Below are positions 1-7,723 of a stretch of DNA of 64,000 nucleotides, piece by piece (position 1 is the first letter of the stretch; each line of letters starts with the position of its first letter). The DNA is from Maribacter orientalis (GTDB taxonomy: Bacteria > Bacteroidota > Bacteroidia > Flavobacteriales > Flavobacteriaceae): positions 372,001 through 436,000 of the forward strand of contig NZ_FNZN01000003.1 in NCBI RefSeq assembly GCF_900109345.1, given 5' to 3'. A program made the translations under genes and the position numbers. Below the pieces are notes generated by a model that had not been told where the DNA came from, made no database searches, and saw only the letters and a program-made list of their open reading frames with translations.

Positions 1-483
1 ATGAATTATACAGTGGGTGCCTATAAGAATATTAAAGATGTAGAGAAGCCTTTTATTTTAGTTTTAGGAATTTCATATAATGGTACTTCACCTATTGATG
101 TTCCATTACCTTTTGTGTATTATGAAAAGCGATTTCACCCTAATTGGTCTTACGTTTTAGGGGCGCCTAAATCTGGAATGAAATATTTCACCAAAAAAGG
201 ACATTTCTTTCAAACAGAATTATTTTTAGATGGTTATTATGTAAATATTCAAAACAATATATTACTCCCTGGTAATAATTTATCTACGGATGTGTCTTCT
301 ACTGCATTATTATTGACTTTAGGTTATCAATATAAAATAACAAAGGATATGTCCGTTTACTTAATAGGTGGTCACTCCTTATTTCAGAATGGGGTATTAA
401 GGGACGAGGAGCGAAATGATATTTTCACCTTAAATGATGAAGCGGGCCTTTATTTCAGAACAGGATTTAGAATAGGAATTTAA
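1..483 (+). CDS. Outer-membrane beta-barrel-like protein, C-terminal part (5' end outside window)
   Basis: The reading frame is open from the first base, so the gene probably begins upstream and only about 160 C-terminal residues are visible. The sequence alternates polar and aromatic/aliphatic residues and ends in an aromatic-rich strand (YFRTGFRIGI), as in outer-membrane beta-barrels. It resembles the DUF6268-type proteins of Bacteroidota, but I cannot confirm that family. The response regulator gene starts 9 bases after its stop, so the two are probably cotranscribed. Specific function is unknown. Confidence 0.6.
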   Translation: MNYTVGAYKNIKDVEKPFILVLGISYNGTSPIDVPLPFVYYEKRFHPNWSYVLGAPKSGMKYFTKKGHFFQTELFLDGYYVNIQNNILLPGNNLSTDVSSTALLLTLGYQYKITKDMSVYLIGGHSLFQNGVLRDEERNDIFTLNDEAGLYFRTGFRIGI

Positions 484-492
484 AAAGTTATT

Positions 493-1656
493 ATGTCAAA
501 AATATTAGTAATAGAAGATGAAGCGGCAATTAGAAGAGTATTGGTCAAAATCTTATCTGAAGAGAATGATGCATACTCTGTTGAAGAAGCCGAAGACGGA
601 TTAAAAGGAATCGAAACAATTAAAAACAATGATTACGATTTGGTTCTCTGTGACATAAAAATGCCTAAAATGGATGGTGTAGAAGTTCTGGAAGCTGCAC
701 GAAAAATAAAACCAGAAATACCTTTTATAATGATTTCTGGTCATGGTGATTTAGATACTGCTGTAAATACAATGCGCTTAGGTGCCTTCGACTACATTTC
801 AAAACCGCCAGATTTAAATAGATTATTAACAACCGTAAGAAATGCTTTAGATAGAAAGGTTTTAGTTGTAGAGAATAAGAACCTAAAAAAGAAAGTAAGC
901 AAGAACTATGAGATGATAGGGGAAAGCAATGAAATAAGCCTTATCAAAGATATGATAGAAAAAGTTGCGCCAACCGATGCTCGTGTGTTAATAACTGGTT
1001 CTAATGGTACAGGGAAAGAATTAGTAGCTCATTGGCTTCATGAGAAAAGCGCAAGAAGTGCAGAACCATTTATTGAAGTTAATTGTGCCGCAATACCGTC
1101 TGAATTAATTGAAAGTGAATTATTCGGGCATGTAAAAGGTGCTTTTACATCTGCCGTAAAAGATAGAGCAGGTAAGTTTGAAGCTGCTAACAAGGGTACA
1201 ATATTTTTAGATGAAATTGGTGATATGAGCCTTTCTGCTCAAGCTAAGGTTTTACGTGCACTACAAGAAAGTAAAATATCAAGAGTAGGTTCTGACAAAG
1301 ACATAAAAGTTGATGTTCGTGTTATTGCAGCGACTAACAAAGATTTAAAGAAAGAAATTGAAGAAGGCAACTTTAGAGAAGATTTATATCATCGATTAGC
1401 TGTAATTCTTATTCAAGTACCTAGTTTAAACGATAGAAGGAATGATATTCCATTGTTGATTGAACATTTTTCGAATAAAATAACCGAAGAACAAGGTATG
1501 GCGGCTAAGACTTTTTCAGATTCCGCGATTAAGCTTTTAAAAGCATATGATTGGACAGGAAATATTAGAGAGCTCAGAAACGTAGTTGAGCGTTTAATTA
1601 TACTTGGTGGTCAAAATGTTTCTGAGGATGATGTGAAATTATTTGCCAGCAAGTAA
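493..1656 (+). CDS. Sigma-54-type response regulator (NtrC family) without a DNA-binding domain
   Basis: The 387-residue protein has an N-terminal receiver domain with acidic pocket E8/D9, phospho-acceptor D54, S82 and K104. An AAA+ sigma-54 activator domain follows: Walker A GSNGTGKE at about 169-176, the sigma-54 contact loop GAFTSA at 216-221 (family consensus GAFTGA), and Walker B LDE around 239-241. The protein ends just after the AAA+ domain (VSEDDVKLFASK). There is no room for the C-terminal Fis-type helix-turn-helix found in most NtrC proteins. It may act on sigma-54 holoenzyme from solution or through a partner. No sensor kinase gene is adjacent in the window. Confidence 0.93.
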   Translation: MSKILVIEDEAAIRRVLVKILSEENDAYSVEEAEDGLKGIETIKNNDYDLVLCDIKMPKMDGVEVLEAARKIKPEIPFIMISGHGDLDTAVNTMRLGAFDYISKPPDLNRLLTTVRNALDRKVLVVENKNLKKKVSKNYEMIGESNEISLIKDMIEKVAPTDARVLITGSNGTGKELVAHWLHEKSARSAEPFIEVNCAAIPSELIESELFGHVKGAFTSAVKDRAGKFEAANKGTIFLDEIGDMSLSAQAKVLRALQESKISRVGSDKDIKVDVRVIAATNKDLKKEIEEGNFREDLYHRLAVILIQVPSLNDRRNDIPLLIEHFSNKITEEQGMAAKTFSDSAIKLLKAYDWTGNIRELRNVVERLIILGGQNVSEDDVKLFASK

Positions 1657-1673
1657 TTAAAATTAAGAACTTT

Positions 1674-2369
1674 CTATTTTTTGTCTGAGCAGTCGCCTAT
1701 TTTATTTATGGCATTTTCAGTAATTTCTTTAGTGCGTAAACTATAATATTTACTGCCTTCAGATAAATTTGGTTTCAGTAATTGATTTTCACATTCATCA
1801 AATATTCGCTGTGCGAATGCCTTTGCTTCTTTGCAATTTACAGTGGCAACAACTTTTTCAAGTGAAATCGTATACTTTGCTAATGAAAGGTCGATTTTTT
1901 CATTTAAACTTAGGGTTTTACTATCCTTGGTATTAATTACGGTTTTTGTAGCAGTGTTCGTGTTCATAGATAATACGTCATTAGCGTATGTGCTCTTATG
2001 GCTCTCGTGAGAATTAAGAACAAAAATGGTGTTATTGATAAGCTCAATAGATTCATCTAAATAGGTTTTGGTGCCTTCTAATGTTGTGGATTTGGTGGCG
2101 AGAACAAGTGCATTTAAATTTTCATACATACTTGCTTTTGCAAAAGTACAACCACAAACTTCTAATTGGTTTTTAGATTTTTCCAAAGCGTTTACAGCCT
2201 TGTATGCATAGAACCTAGCTTGGTTTATGTCATCTGTAAGAAGTCCAGCGCTTATTTGGGATTTTGCAAATCCCATATTTGAATTCGCGTATTCACATTC
2301 TAAATTTGTTCGAAAAGATGATAGTACTAAAATAGCAAGAGTACAGAAAATGTAGGTCGCTTTCTTCAT
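1674..2369 (-). CDS. Secreted protein of unknown function
   Basis: The 231-residue protein starts with a hydrophobic signal peptide (MKKATYIFCTLAILVLSS) and is otherwise soluble and mostly helical. Five cysteines lie in the mature part, including a CGC pair near residue 77 and a Cys near the C-terminus (IGDCSD), so periplasmic disulfides are possible. I do not recognise the family. It converges on the response regulator gene (17 bases between stops). A perfect 11-bp inverted repeat lies 15 bases upstream of its start and could be its operator. Confidence 0.7.
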   Translation of the reverse strand: MKKATYIFCTLAILVLSSFRTNLECEYANSNMGFAKSQISAGLLTDDINQARFYAYKAVNALEKSKNQLEVCGCTFAKASMYENLNALVLATKSTTLEGTKTYLDESIELINNTIFVLNSHESHKSTYANDVLSMNTNTATKTVINTKDSKTLSLNEKIDLSLAKYTISLEKVVATVNCKEAKAFAQRIFDECENQLLKPNLSEGSKYYSLRTKEITENAINKIGDCSDKK

Positions 2370-2383
2370 TTGTAGGTTATTTA

Positions 2384-2410
2384 AATTGTAAAATTTGGGA
2401 TTTTACAATT
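2384..2410. repeat. Perfect 11-bp inverted repeat upstream of the secreted-protein gene
   Basis: The arms AATTGTAAAAT (2384-2394) and ATTTTACAATT (2400-2410) are perfect reverse complements around a 5-base spacer. No T-run follows on either strand, so it does not look like a terminator. It sits 15-41 bases upstream of the ATG at 2369 on the minus strand, within the expected promoter/leader. It could be an operator or an RNA hairpin; which one is not decidable by eye. Confidence 0.5.
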
Positions 2411-2540
2411 ATAAATCTAGGTGCTTTGTTCAGCGGAAAATATTATTTTCGATACAATACGTTTGAATTTCGATAAACGGAATATTATAGGATAAATAAC
2501 TCATTCTATTAAAAACAGAATTAAAATTTTATATTTCAGC

Positions 2541-3422
2541 ATGAATAAGATAGAAATACAGCAATACAGGGCATATGATGACTTTAAGATATCTGAAACG
2601 AAAACATATGAAGATTTCGGTAAATCAGAAAAGATTTTAAAAAAAGAATTATCGGTAATTAGAAGAGAACTTGGGGAGTTTCAAGATACTATATATGCAC
2701 ATGGTAAATATAGTATTCTGGTTTGTTTACAAGGAATGGACACTGCAGGAAAAGACAGTTTAATACGTGAGATATTTAAAGACTTTAATGTCAGTGGAGT
2801 AGAAGTGCATAGTTTTAAAGTACCTACTGAATTAGAATTAAGCCATAATTATTTATGGCGTCATTATTTGGTATTACCTGCAAAGGGGAAATTCGGAGTT
2901 TTTAATCGAACCCATTACGAGAATGTTTTAGTTACCAGAGTTCATCCTGAATATATACTTAATGAACATATTCCGGGTATTCACACTGTTGAAGATATAG
3001 ATGAAAAATTTTGGGATAAAAGGTTTGAACAAATCAATGATTTTGAGCGTCATCTTGCTGAAAATGGCACGTTAATATTCAAATTTTTTCTAAATCTATC
3101 TAAAGAGGAACAACGTCAACGCCTTTTAAGACGGTTAGCTGTTAAGGATAAACATTGGAAATTTTCTCCAGGCGATTTAAAGGAGCGTAAATTATGGCAG
3201 ACTTATCAAAATTGTTACGAAGAAGCAATATCAAAAACAACTAATGATCATGCGCCGTGGTTCGTTGTACCTGCAGATAATAAAAAAGCAACTCGAATAA
3301 TCATTGCTTCTATATTACTTCAATCGTTAAAAAAATACAAAGATATTAAAGAGCCTATGTTAAGCGATAAAATATTAGCTAATTTAGGCACCTATGAAGA
3401 ACAGTTACAGCGTGAAAAGTAA
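2541..3422 (+). CDS. ppk2: PPK2-family polyphosphate:nucleotide phosphotransferase
   Basis: PPK2 enzymes move phosphate between polyphosphate and nucleotides in the cytoplasm. The 293-residue protein has the Walker A-like loop GMDTAGKDS (65-73), a FNRTHYENVL segment matching the Walker B region of the family, and the basic lid RRLAVKDKHWKFSP near residues 192-205. Length is normal for a single-domain PPK2. Nucleotide preference (AMP, ADP or GDP) cannot be read from sequence. A TACGTTTG -7-like element at 2458-2465 could drive it. Its 3' end overlaps the following peptidase gene by 29 bases in another frame. Confidence 0.93.
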   Translation: MNKIEIQQYRAYDDFKISETKTYEDFGKSEKILKKELSVIRRELGEFQDTIYAHGKYSILVCLQGMDTAGKDSLIREIFKDFNVSGVEVHSFKVPTELELSHNYLWRHYLVLPAKGKFGVFNRTHYENVLVTRVHPEYILNEHIPGIHTVEDIDEKFWDKRFEQINDFERHLAENGTLIFKFFLNLSKEEQRQRLLRRLAVKDKHWKFSPGDLKERKLWQTYQNCYEEAISKTTNDHAPWFVVPADNKKATRIIIASILLQSLKKYKDIKEPMLSDKILANLGTYEEQLQREK

Positions 3423-4788
3423 ACTAGCACTATTAGTCGTTATTTTCTTTACCTATTTTGGGTTTTCTCAAAACAATGATCAAGAACAAATTAAAAAGTT
3501 ATACGATGCTGCCTTAACTCAAGGTAAAGGGTATGATTGGTTAAATTATTTATCAAATCAAATTGGTGGTCGGCTTTCAGGGTCAGTGCAAGCTCAGCAG
3601 GCAGTAAATTACACGAAATCTCAATTAGATTCATTAGGTCTCGATAAAGTCTGGTTGCAGCCCGTTATGGTGCCAAAATGGGTAAGAGGCACACCAGAGT
3701 TTGCTTATTTTGAAACTACACCTGGTACAACTACTAATGTGGCGATTTGCGCATTAGGTGGCTCGGTTGCGACGCCATCTAATGGTATTAAGGCAAATAT
3801 TATAGAAGTAAACGGTGTTGAAGAATTGGCTACTTTGGGTAAGGGTAAAATTCAAGGTAAAATTGTTTTTTTCAATAAGCCTATGGACCCTACTCAGATT
3901 AATACATTTAATGCGTATTCCAATTGTGTAGATCAGCGTTATTCAGGTGCGTTAGAAGCTTCTAAATATGGAGCATTAGGTGTAATTGTAAGATCAATGA
4001 ATTTACGACTAGATGATTTTCCACATACAGGTTCCATGGGGTATGGTGAACAACCTATTGATAATAGAATACCTGCAGCGGCAATAAGTACAAACGCTGC
4101 AGATTTGTTGAGTACGTCTTTACTATTAAACCCTGAAATCAATTTTTACTTTAAACAAAATTGTAAACAATTTGAAGATGTAGAATCGTATAATGTAATC
4201 GGAGAGATTAGAGGTAGTTCTAAGCCTGAAGAAATTATAGTGGTTGGCGGACATTTAGATTCTTGGGATTTAGGCGATGGTTCTCATGATGATGGTGCTG
4301 GTTGTGTGCAAAGCATGGAAGTTCTTAATCTATTTAAAAAGATTGGGTATAAGCCTAAGAGAACTATTAGGGTAGTTCTATTTATGAATGAGGAAAATGG
4401 TTTAAGAGGTGGCACAAAGTATGCAGAAGTTGCCAATGCTACTAATGAGAAGCACATATTCGCATTGGAAAGTGATTCAGGAGGCTTTACCCCAAGAGGT
4501 TTTACTTTTGACAGCTCTAATAAAGACTTTGATAAAATTAAAAGCTGGAAACCATTATTTGAACCTTACCTTGTTCATTATTTTGAGAAAGGTGAAAGCG
4601 GTGCTGATATCGGTCCGTTGAAAAAAGAAGGTTTAATATTAGCGGGGCTTCGACCAGATTCTCAAAGGTACTTTGACTATCATCATGCTGAAAATGATAC
4701 CTTCGAACATGTCAACAAACGAGAGCTTGAATTAGGTTCAGCTTCTATGGCAAGTTTAATTTATTTGGTAGACACCTACGGCTTTTAA
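3394..4788 (+). CDS. Secreted M28-family zinc aminopeptidase
   Basis: The 464-residue protein has a signal peptide (about residues 1-25, ending GFSQ), a PA-like inserted region around 110-245, and an M28 catalytic domain. Visible metal-site motifs are GGHLDS (H287), HDDGAG (D299), NEENG (E333 catalytic, E334 ligand), ESDSGG (D361) and a late HH in DYHHAEND. It probably trims peptides in the periplasm or at the surface. The start at 3394 lies inside ppk2 (29-base overlap). The next ATG in frame would cut into or remove the signal peptide, so the early start is preferred. Translational coupling with ppk2 is likely. Confidence 0.92.
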   Translation: MKNSYSVKSKLALLVVIFFTYFGFSQNNDQEQIKKLYDAALTQGKGYDWLNYLSNQIGGRLSGSVQAQQAVNYTKSQLDSLGLDKVWLQPVMVPKWVRGTPEFAYFETTPGTTTNVAICALGGSVATPSNGIKANIIEVNGVEELATLGKGKIQGKIVFFNKPMDPTQINTFNAYSNCVDQRYSGALEASKYGALGVIVRSMNLRLDDFPHTGSMGYGEQPIDNRIPAAAISTNAADLLSTSLLLNPEINFYFKQNCKQFEDVESYNVIGEIRGSSKPEEIIVVGGHLDSWDLGDGSHDDGAGCVQSMEVLNLFKKIGYKPKRTIRVVLFMNEENGLRGGTKYAEVANATNEKHIFALESDSGGFTPRGFTFDSSNKDFDKIKSWKPLFEPYLVHYFEKGESGADIGPLKKEGLILAGLRPDSQRYFDYHHAENDTFEHVNKRELELGSASMASLIYLVDTYGF

Positions 4789-4840
4789 TATGAAATTATA
4801 AATTGCATATTGTTATACCTTATAAATTTGAGGTGCGCTA

Positions 4841-5922
4841 TTATTTATCAGATATACTATTACTCATTTTTTCAATCTTTTTAGTATCTAAGGAGGCAGA
4901 GTTATATTGTAGATTCAAAAAGAAGTCAATGATTAATCCCAGATACTTTTCGAGGTAATTAGATAATGGTCCCGCAATATATTTCAATATAATGAAAGAA
5001 ACTGTAATCATTAACGTAATAGTTCTTGACAAAATCAAGTATTTATTATAATCCCCCATTAAATTATTAATAATTATATAGCCTATTCTTTGATGCAGTT
5101 AATACAGTGGATATGTCATAATGCCCAAGTAAAGAAAATAGGATTTGTTCAACCATTTTAGACGACCTAAAACTACCAATAGCAGTATCGCGTATAAAGG
5201 GAATATTACCGCTGCGATAATTGGTTTTGAGAAAGTTTCTTGATAAATAATCATTGCCATTTTGGCATAAATCATTCGATGTAGTGTAGATAGAATAAAA
5301 CAGATAAAGATAGCGGTACCATTTTTAATGTTGATTTTTTTACTCTTATAAATATCTGCTATTAACATACCGGCAATAAAAGGAGTTGACCATTCGAACA
5401 TAAGGAATAAGTCGATTACTTTTACGATGATATGGCCTTGAACAAAAGGATATATTACTGATAACGATAGCCAAGTAGCAAGTGCATAAAATCGTAATTC
5501 TACCGATATAGTAGGCTCCATCCACACGTTTTACATCGAAAAAGTCTTGTAGTTAGGTCAAATTAAATAAAAACTGATCAAAGGTGGCATGAAATCTTGG
5601 AGCTCGGTAGAAAACTGTAACCATATAGGTGATGAATACACAAAACCAATACACAGAAAATAATCGTACTAATCTAGATTTAAAAAAAGTAAGTAACGGA
5701 TTTATTTGATACTGAAAGCGTAGTTACAAATCCACTGATGATGAAAAATAAATCGATAAAAACAGCGCAATATTTTATCCATCCACCGGCAAGTTCCAAG
5801 AAACTCAAGTTTGTTAAATTGTCGGCTTAAAATCCTCTGTAAAGATAGTGATCTAACATTATGCCGAAAGCTGCAACAAATCATAGTAAATCTATTTGGT
5901 AAATTCGTTGTTTAACAGGCAT
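4841..5922 (-). pseudogene. Decayed acyltransferase-3 (OafA/NodX-type) membrane protein gene
   Basis: Read from ATG 5922 on the minus strand, the sequence encodes a recognisable acyltransferase-3 protein of about 360 residues broken by many lesions. In frame 1: IDLL-stop-FVAAFG (TGA 5883-5881), then LYRGF-stop (TAA 5829-5827), then FIDLFFIISGF. A T7 run (5689-5683) shifts the frame by one. Reading resumes as SRLVRLFSVYWF, meets TAA at 5555-5553, and a second shift follows at about 5505-5511 before ISVELRFYA. A final TAA at 5101-5099 splits YPLY-stop-LHQ. Family motifs (LLRFxAA, FFxISGF, SVELxFY, YPLYLLH) are all present but never in one frame. The intact family adds O-acyl groups to surface glycans. 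Confidence 0.9.
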
Positions 5923-6081
5923 AAAAAATTAAATGTATTATGTCAGTAAACATAAAACGCTATATTCTTAAGGATAAATTATTCTAATCGATAGAAGTGT
6001 TTGTAAATTGGCTCATCTCCTTTTAGTAAGTAATTATGAGTATATTAAAATAGGGGAAACACTCAAATCGTTAAATTTCTT

Positions 6082-6089
6082 TACCTTTG
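6082..6089 (+). promoter_or_regulatory. Candidate -7 element (TACCTTTG) of the peptidylprolyl isomerase gene
   Basis: TACCTTTG matches the flavobacterial -7 consensus TANNTTTG and lies 22 bases before the ATG at 6112. I see no TTG at the expected -33 distance, so this is half a promoter by sequence. Confidence 0.45.
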
Positions 6090-6111
6090 TCAGATATTTA
6101 AAAATAGTAAA

Positions 6112-7044
6112 ATGGAAGAAGGAATTTACGCCAAGTTTAATACAAACAAAGGTGAAATATTAGTAAAATTAACCCATGAAAAAACTCCAGGTACGGTAGG
6201 TAATTTCGTGGCTCTTGCAGAAGGGAATAAAGAGAATAGTGCAAAAAGTAAAGGAGAGCCATTTTATAATGGATTGAAATTTCATAGAGTAATTCCAGAT
6301 TTTATGGTTCAAGGTGGTTGTCCACAAGGAAGAGGAACTGGAGATGCAGGATATAAATTTGATGATGAATTTCATCCAGATTTGAAACATGATGCACCTG
6401 GTGTACTTTCAATGGCAAATTCTGGTCCTGGCACCAATGGGAGTCAATTTTTCATTACTCATGTACCAACTCCGTGGTTAGATAATAAACATACTGTTTT
6501 TGGTAAAGTAGAAGCTGGCCAAGATGTAATTGATGCCATAGAACAAGACGATATAATTGAATCTTTGGAGATAGTAAGAGTAGGTGAGGAAGCCAAAAAT
6601 TGGGATGCAGTAAAAGCATTTGAGAATTTTAATTCTTCTGGTGAAGCCCGTTTATCTGCTGAAAAAGCAAAGCAAGATGCTGAATTAGATAAAGTTGCTG
6701 CTGGTTTTGAATCTACCGCATCTGGTCTTCGTTATAAGATGATTCAGAAAGGTAATGGTGCTAAAGCTGAAAAGGGTAAACAAGTATCTGTTCATTATGA
6801 AGGTTCACTTTTGTCAGGAGATGTATTTGACTCTTCTTACAAGCGTAACTCACCAATTGATTTTCAATTAGGTATTGGTCAAGTTATTCCAGGTTGGGAT
6901 GAAGGAATTTCACTTTTAAAAGTTGGTGATAAAGCACGTTTTGTAATTCCATCTGATTTAGCATATGGTTCAGCAGGGGCGGGCGGAGTAATTCCACCAA
7001 ATGCTACATTGATTTTTGATGTAGAATTAATGAAAGTAGGATAA
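6112..7044 (+). CDS. Bifunctional peptidylprolyl isomerase: cyclophilin-FKBP fusion
   Basis: The 310-residue cytosolic protein (no signal peptide) has an N-terminal cyclophilin domain (about 1-165) with FHRVIPDFMVQGG and its catalytic Arg at R59. A charged helical linker follows (about 165-205, rich in Ala, Lys and Glu). The C-terminal FKBP domain (about 206-310) has VHYEGSL, FDSSY, GQVIPGWDEG and PPNATLIFDVEL. Both folds catalyse cis-trans isomerisation at proline during protein folding. Dual-family immunophilins of this cyclophilin-first order are known from flavobacteria. A rho-independent terminator follows at 7071. Confidence 0.95.
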   Translation: MEEGIYAKFNTNKGEILVKLTHEKTPGTVGNFVALAEGNKENSAKSKGEPFYNGLKFHRVIPDFMVQGGCPQGRGTGDAGYKFDDEFHPDLKHDAPGVLSMANSGPGTNGSQFFITHVPTPWLDNKHTVFGKVEAGQDVIDAIEQDDIIESLEIVRVGEEAKNWDAVKAFENFNSSGEARLSAEKAKQDAELDKVAAGFESTASGLRYKMIQKGNGAKAEKGKQVSVHYEGSLLSGDVFDSSYKRNSPIDFQLGIGQVIPGWDEGISLLKVGDKARFVIPSDLAYGSAGAGGVIPPNATLIFDVELMKVG

Positions 7045-7070
7045 ATAGTAATTTATTCTAATAAATGAGT

Positions 7071-7105
7071 AACACCTTTATCGTAATGATAGGGGTGTTT
7101 TTTTA
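7071..7105 (+). terminator. Rho-independent terminator of the peptidylprolyl isomerase gene
   Basis: A 12-bp stem (AACACCTTTATC paired with GATAGGGGTGTT, two G-U pairs) with loop GTAAT is followed by a run of T. It starts 26 bases after the stop codon. Confidence 0.85.
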
Positions 7106-7146
7106 TGTAAATTTATTTTAGCTTTCGTAATTGATATTCTCTATTA

Positions 7147-7233
7147 TTACTTTTTACGAGCTGTGAAGCCAGCTAATAGTAATGCAATATTCACGATAAT
7201 TAAAATTAGAAATACGGTAAAAAATGTGTTCAT
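7147..7233 (-). CDS. 28-residue single-pass membrane microprotein (candidate)
   Basis: A small frame on the minus strand runs from ATG 7233 to TAA 7147: MNTFFTVF, then a strongly hydrophobic helix (LILIIVNIALLLAGF), then a basic tail TARKK. This is the layout of a small inner-membrane protein with a cytoplasmic C-terminal Lys/Arg cap. It lies alone between two terminators. No strong ribosome binding site is visible, which is usual in Bacteroidota. It could be chance, but the uninterrupted helix with positive tail makes coding plausible. Confidence 0.45.
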   Translation of the reverse strand: MNTFFTVFLILIIVNIALLLAGFTARKK

Positions 7234-7271
7234 AGGTTGTACGTATAAAGTCGGGGAACTTTAAACTGTTT

Positions 7272-7313
7272 AACCATTAGATAACGAATCATCTAAATGG
7301 TTGCGTATTCGTT
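7272..7313. repeat. Overlapping, mutually exclusive inverted repeats
   Basis: Two stems compete here. AACCATTAGAT (7272-7282) pairs with ATCTAAATGGTT (7291-7302) with one bulge. AACGAAT (7283-7289) pairs with ATTCGTT (7307-7313). The segment lies just upstream of the 28-residue frame on the minus strand, and downstream of the cold-shock gene terminator. The arrangement could be a structured leader or a weak second terminator. The rest of the 7045-7399 interval holds only the microprotein and the two terminators. Confidence 0.35.
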
Positions 7314-7345
7314 GAACATTTTTTTTATTTTAAGATAAAGCACAA

Positions 7346-7372
7346 AAAAACCCGAACCATTGGTTCGGGTTT
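7346..7372 (-). terminator. Rho-independent terminator of the cold shock gene
   Basis: The arms AACCCGAACC (7349-7358) and GGTTCGGGTT (7362-7371) form a 10-bp perfect stem. A run of seven A on the plus strand gives the U-tract for minus-strand transcription. It lies about 28 bases after the cold-shock gene stop. Confidence 0.88.
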
Positions 7373-7399
7373 CATACTATAAAAAAGTTAAATCGTTAC

Positions 7400-7594
7400 C
7401 TAGTCAATTACCTTCACATTAACGGCGTTTAATCCTTTTTTACCTTGTTGTAGTTCAAATTCCACAACATCACCTTCTCGAACTTCATCGATTAAGCCAG
7501 AAATGTGTACAAAATGATCTTCGTTTGAACCATCTTCAGTGATAAAACCATAACCTTTGGAATCATTGAAGAATTTTACTGTTCCTTTACTCAT
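7400..7594 (-). CDS. CspA-family cold shock protein
   Basis: At 64 residues this is a normal single cold-shock domain. It has the nucleic-acid-binding motifs RNP1 (KGYGFI, about 13-18) and RNP2 (HFVHI, about 27-31). These proteins bind single-stranded RNA/DNA as chaperones of mRNA structure in the cytoplasm. It is monocistronic with its own strong terminator. A TATCTTCG-like -7 element lies about 30 bases upstream, one base off the consensus. Confidence 0.96.
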   Translation of the reverse strand: MSKGTVKFFNDSKGYGFITEDGSNEDHFVHISGLIDEVREGDVVEFELQQGKKGLNAVNVKVID

Positions 7595-7723
7595 AATAGA
7601 AAAATTAAATATTAATTAAAGCGCGAAGATAGTTTTTTTTTATTTAATATCTTAAATTCTTACAGGTTATATTATTGTTAAGAATTAGATTCTAACATGT
7701 TGAGAATGAACTCATTTTTGGGC

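Noticed and set aside
5702-5884. A 60-codon frame on the minus strand (MICCSFRHNV)
   Set aside because: It is an out-of-frame reading of the acyltransferase pseudogene; the correct frame spells the family motifs, and this one does not.
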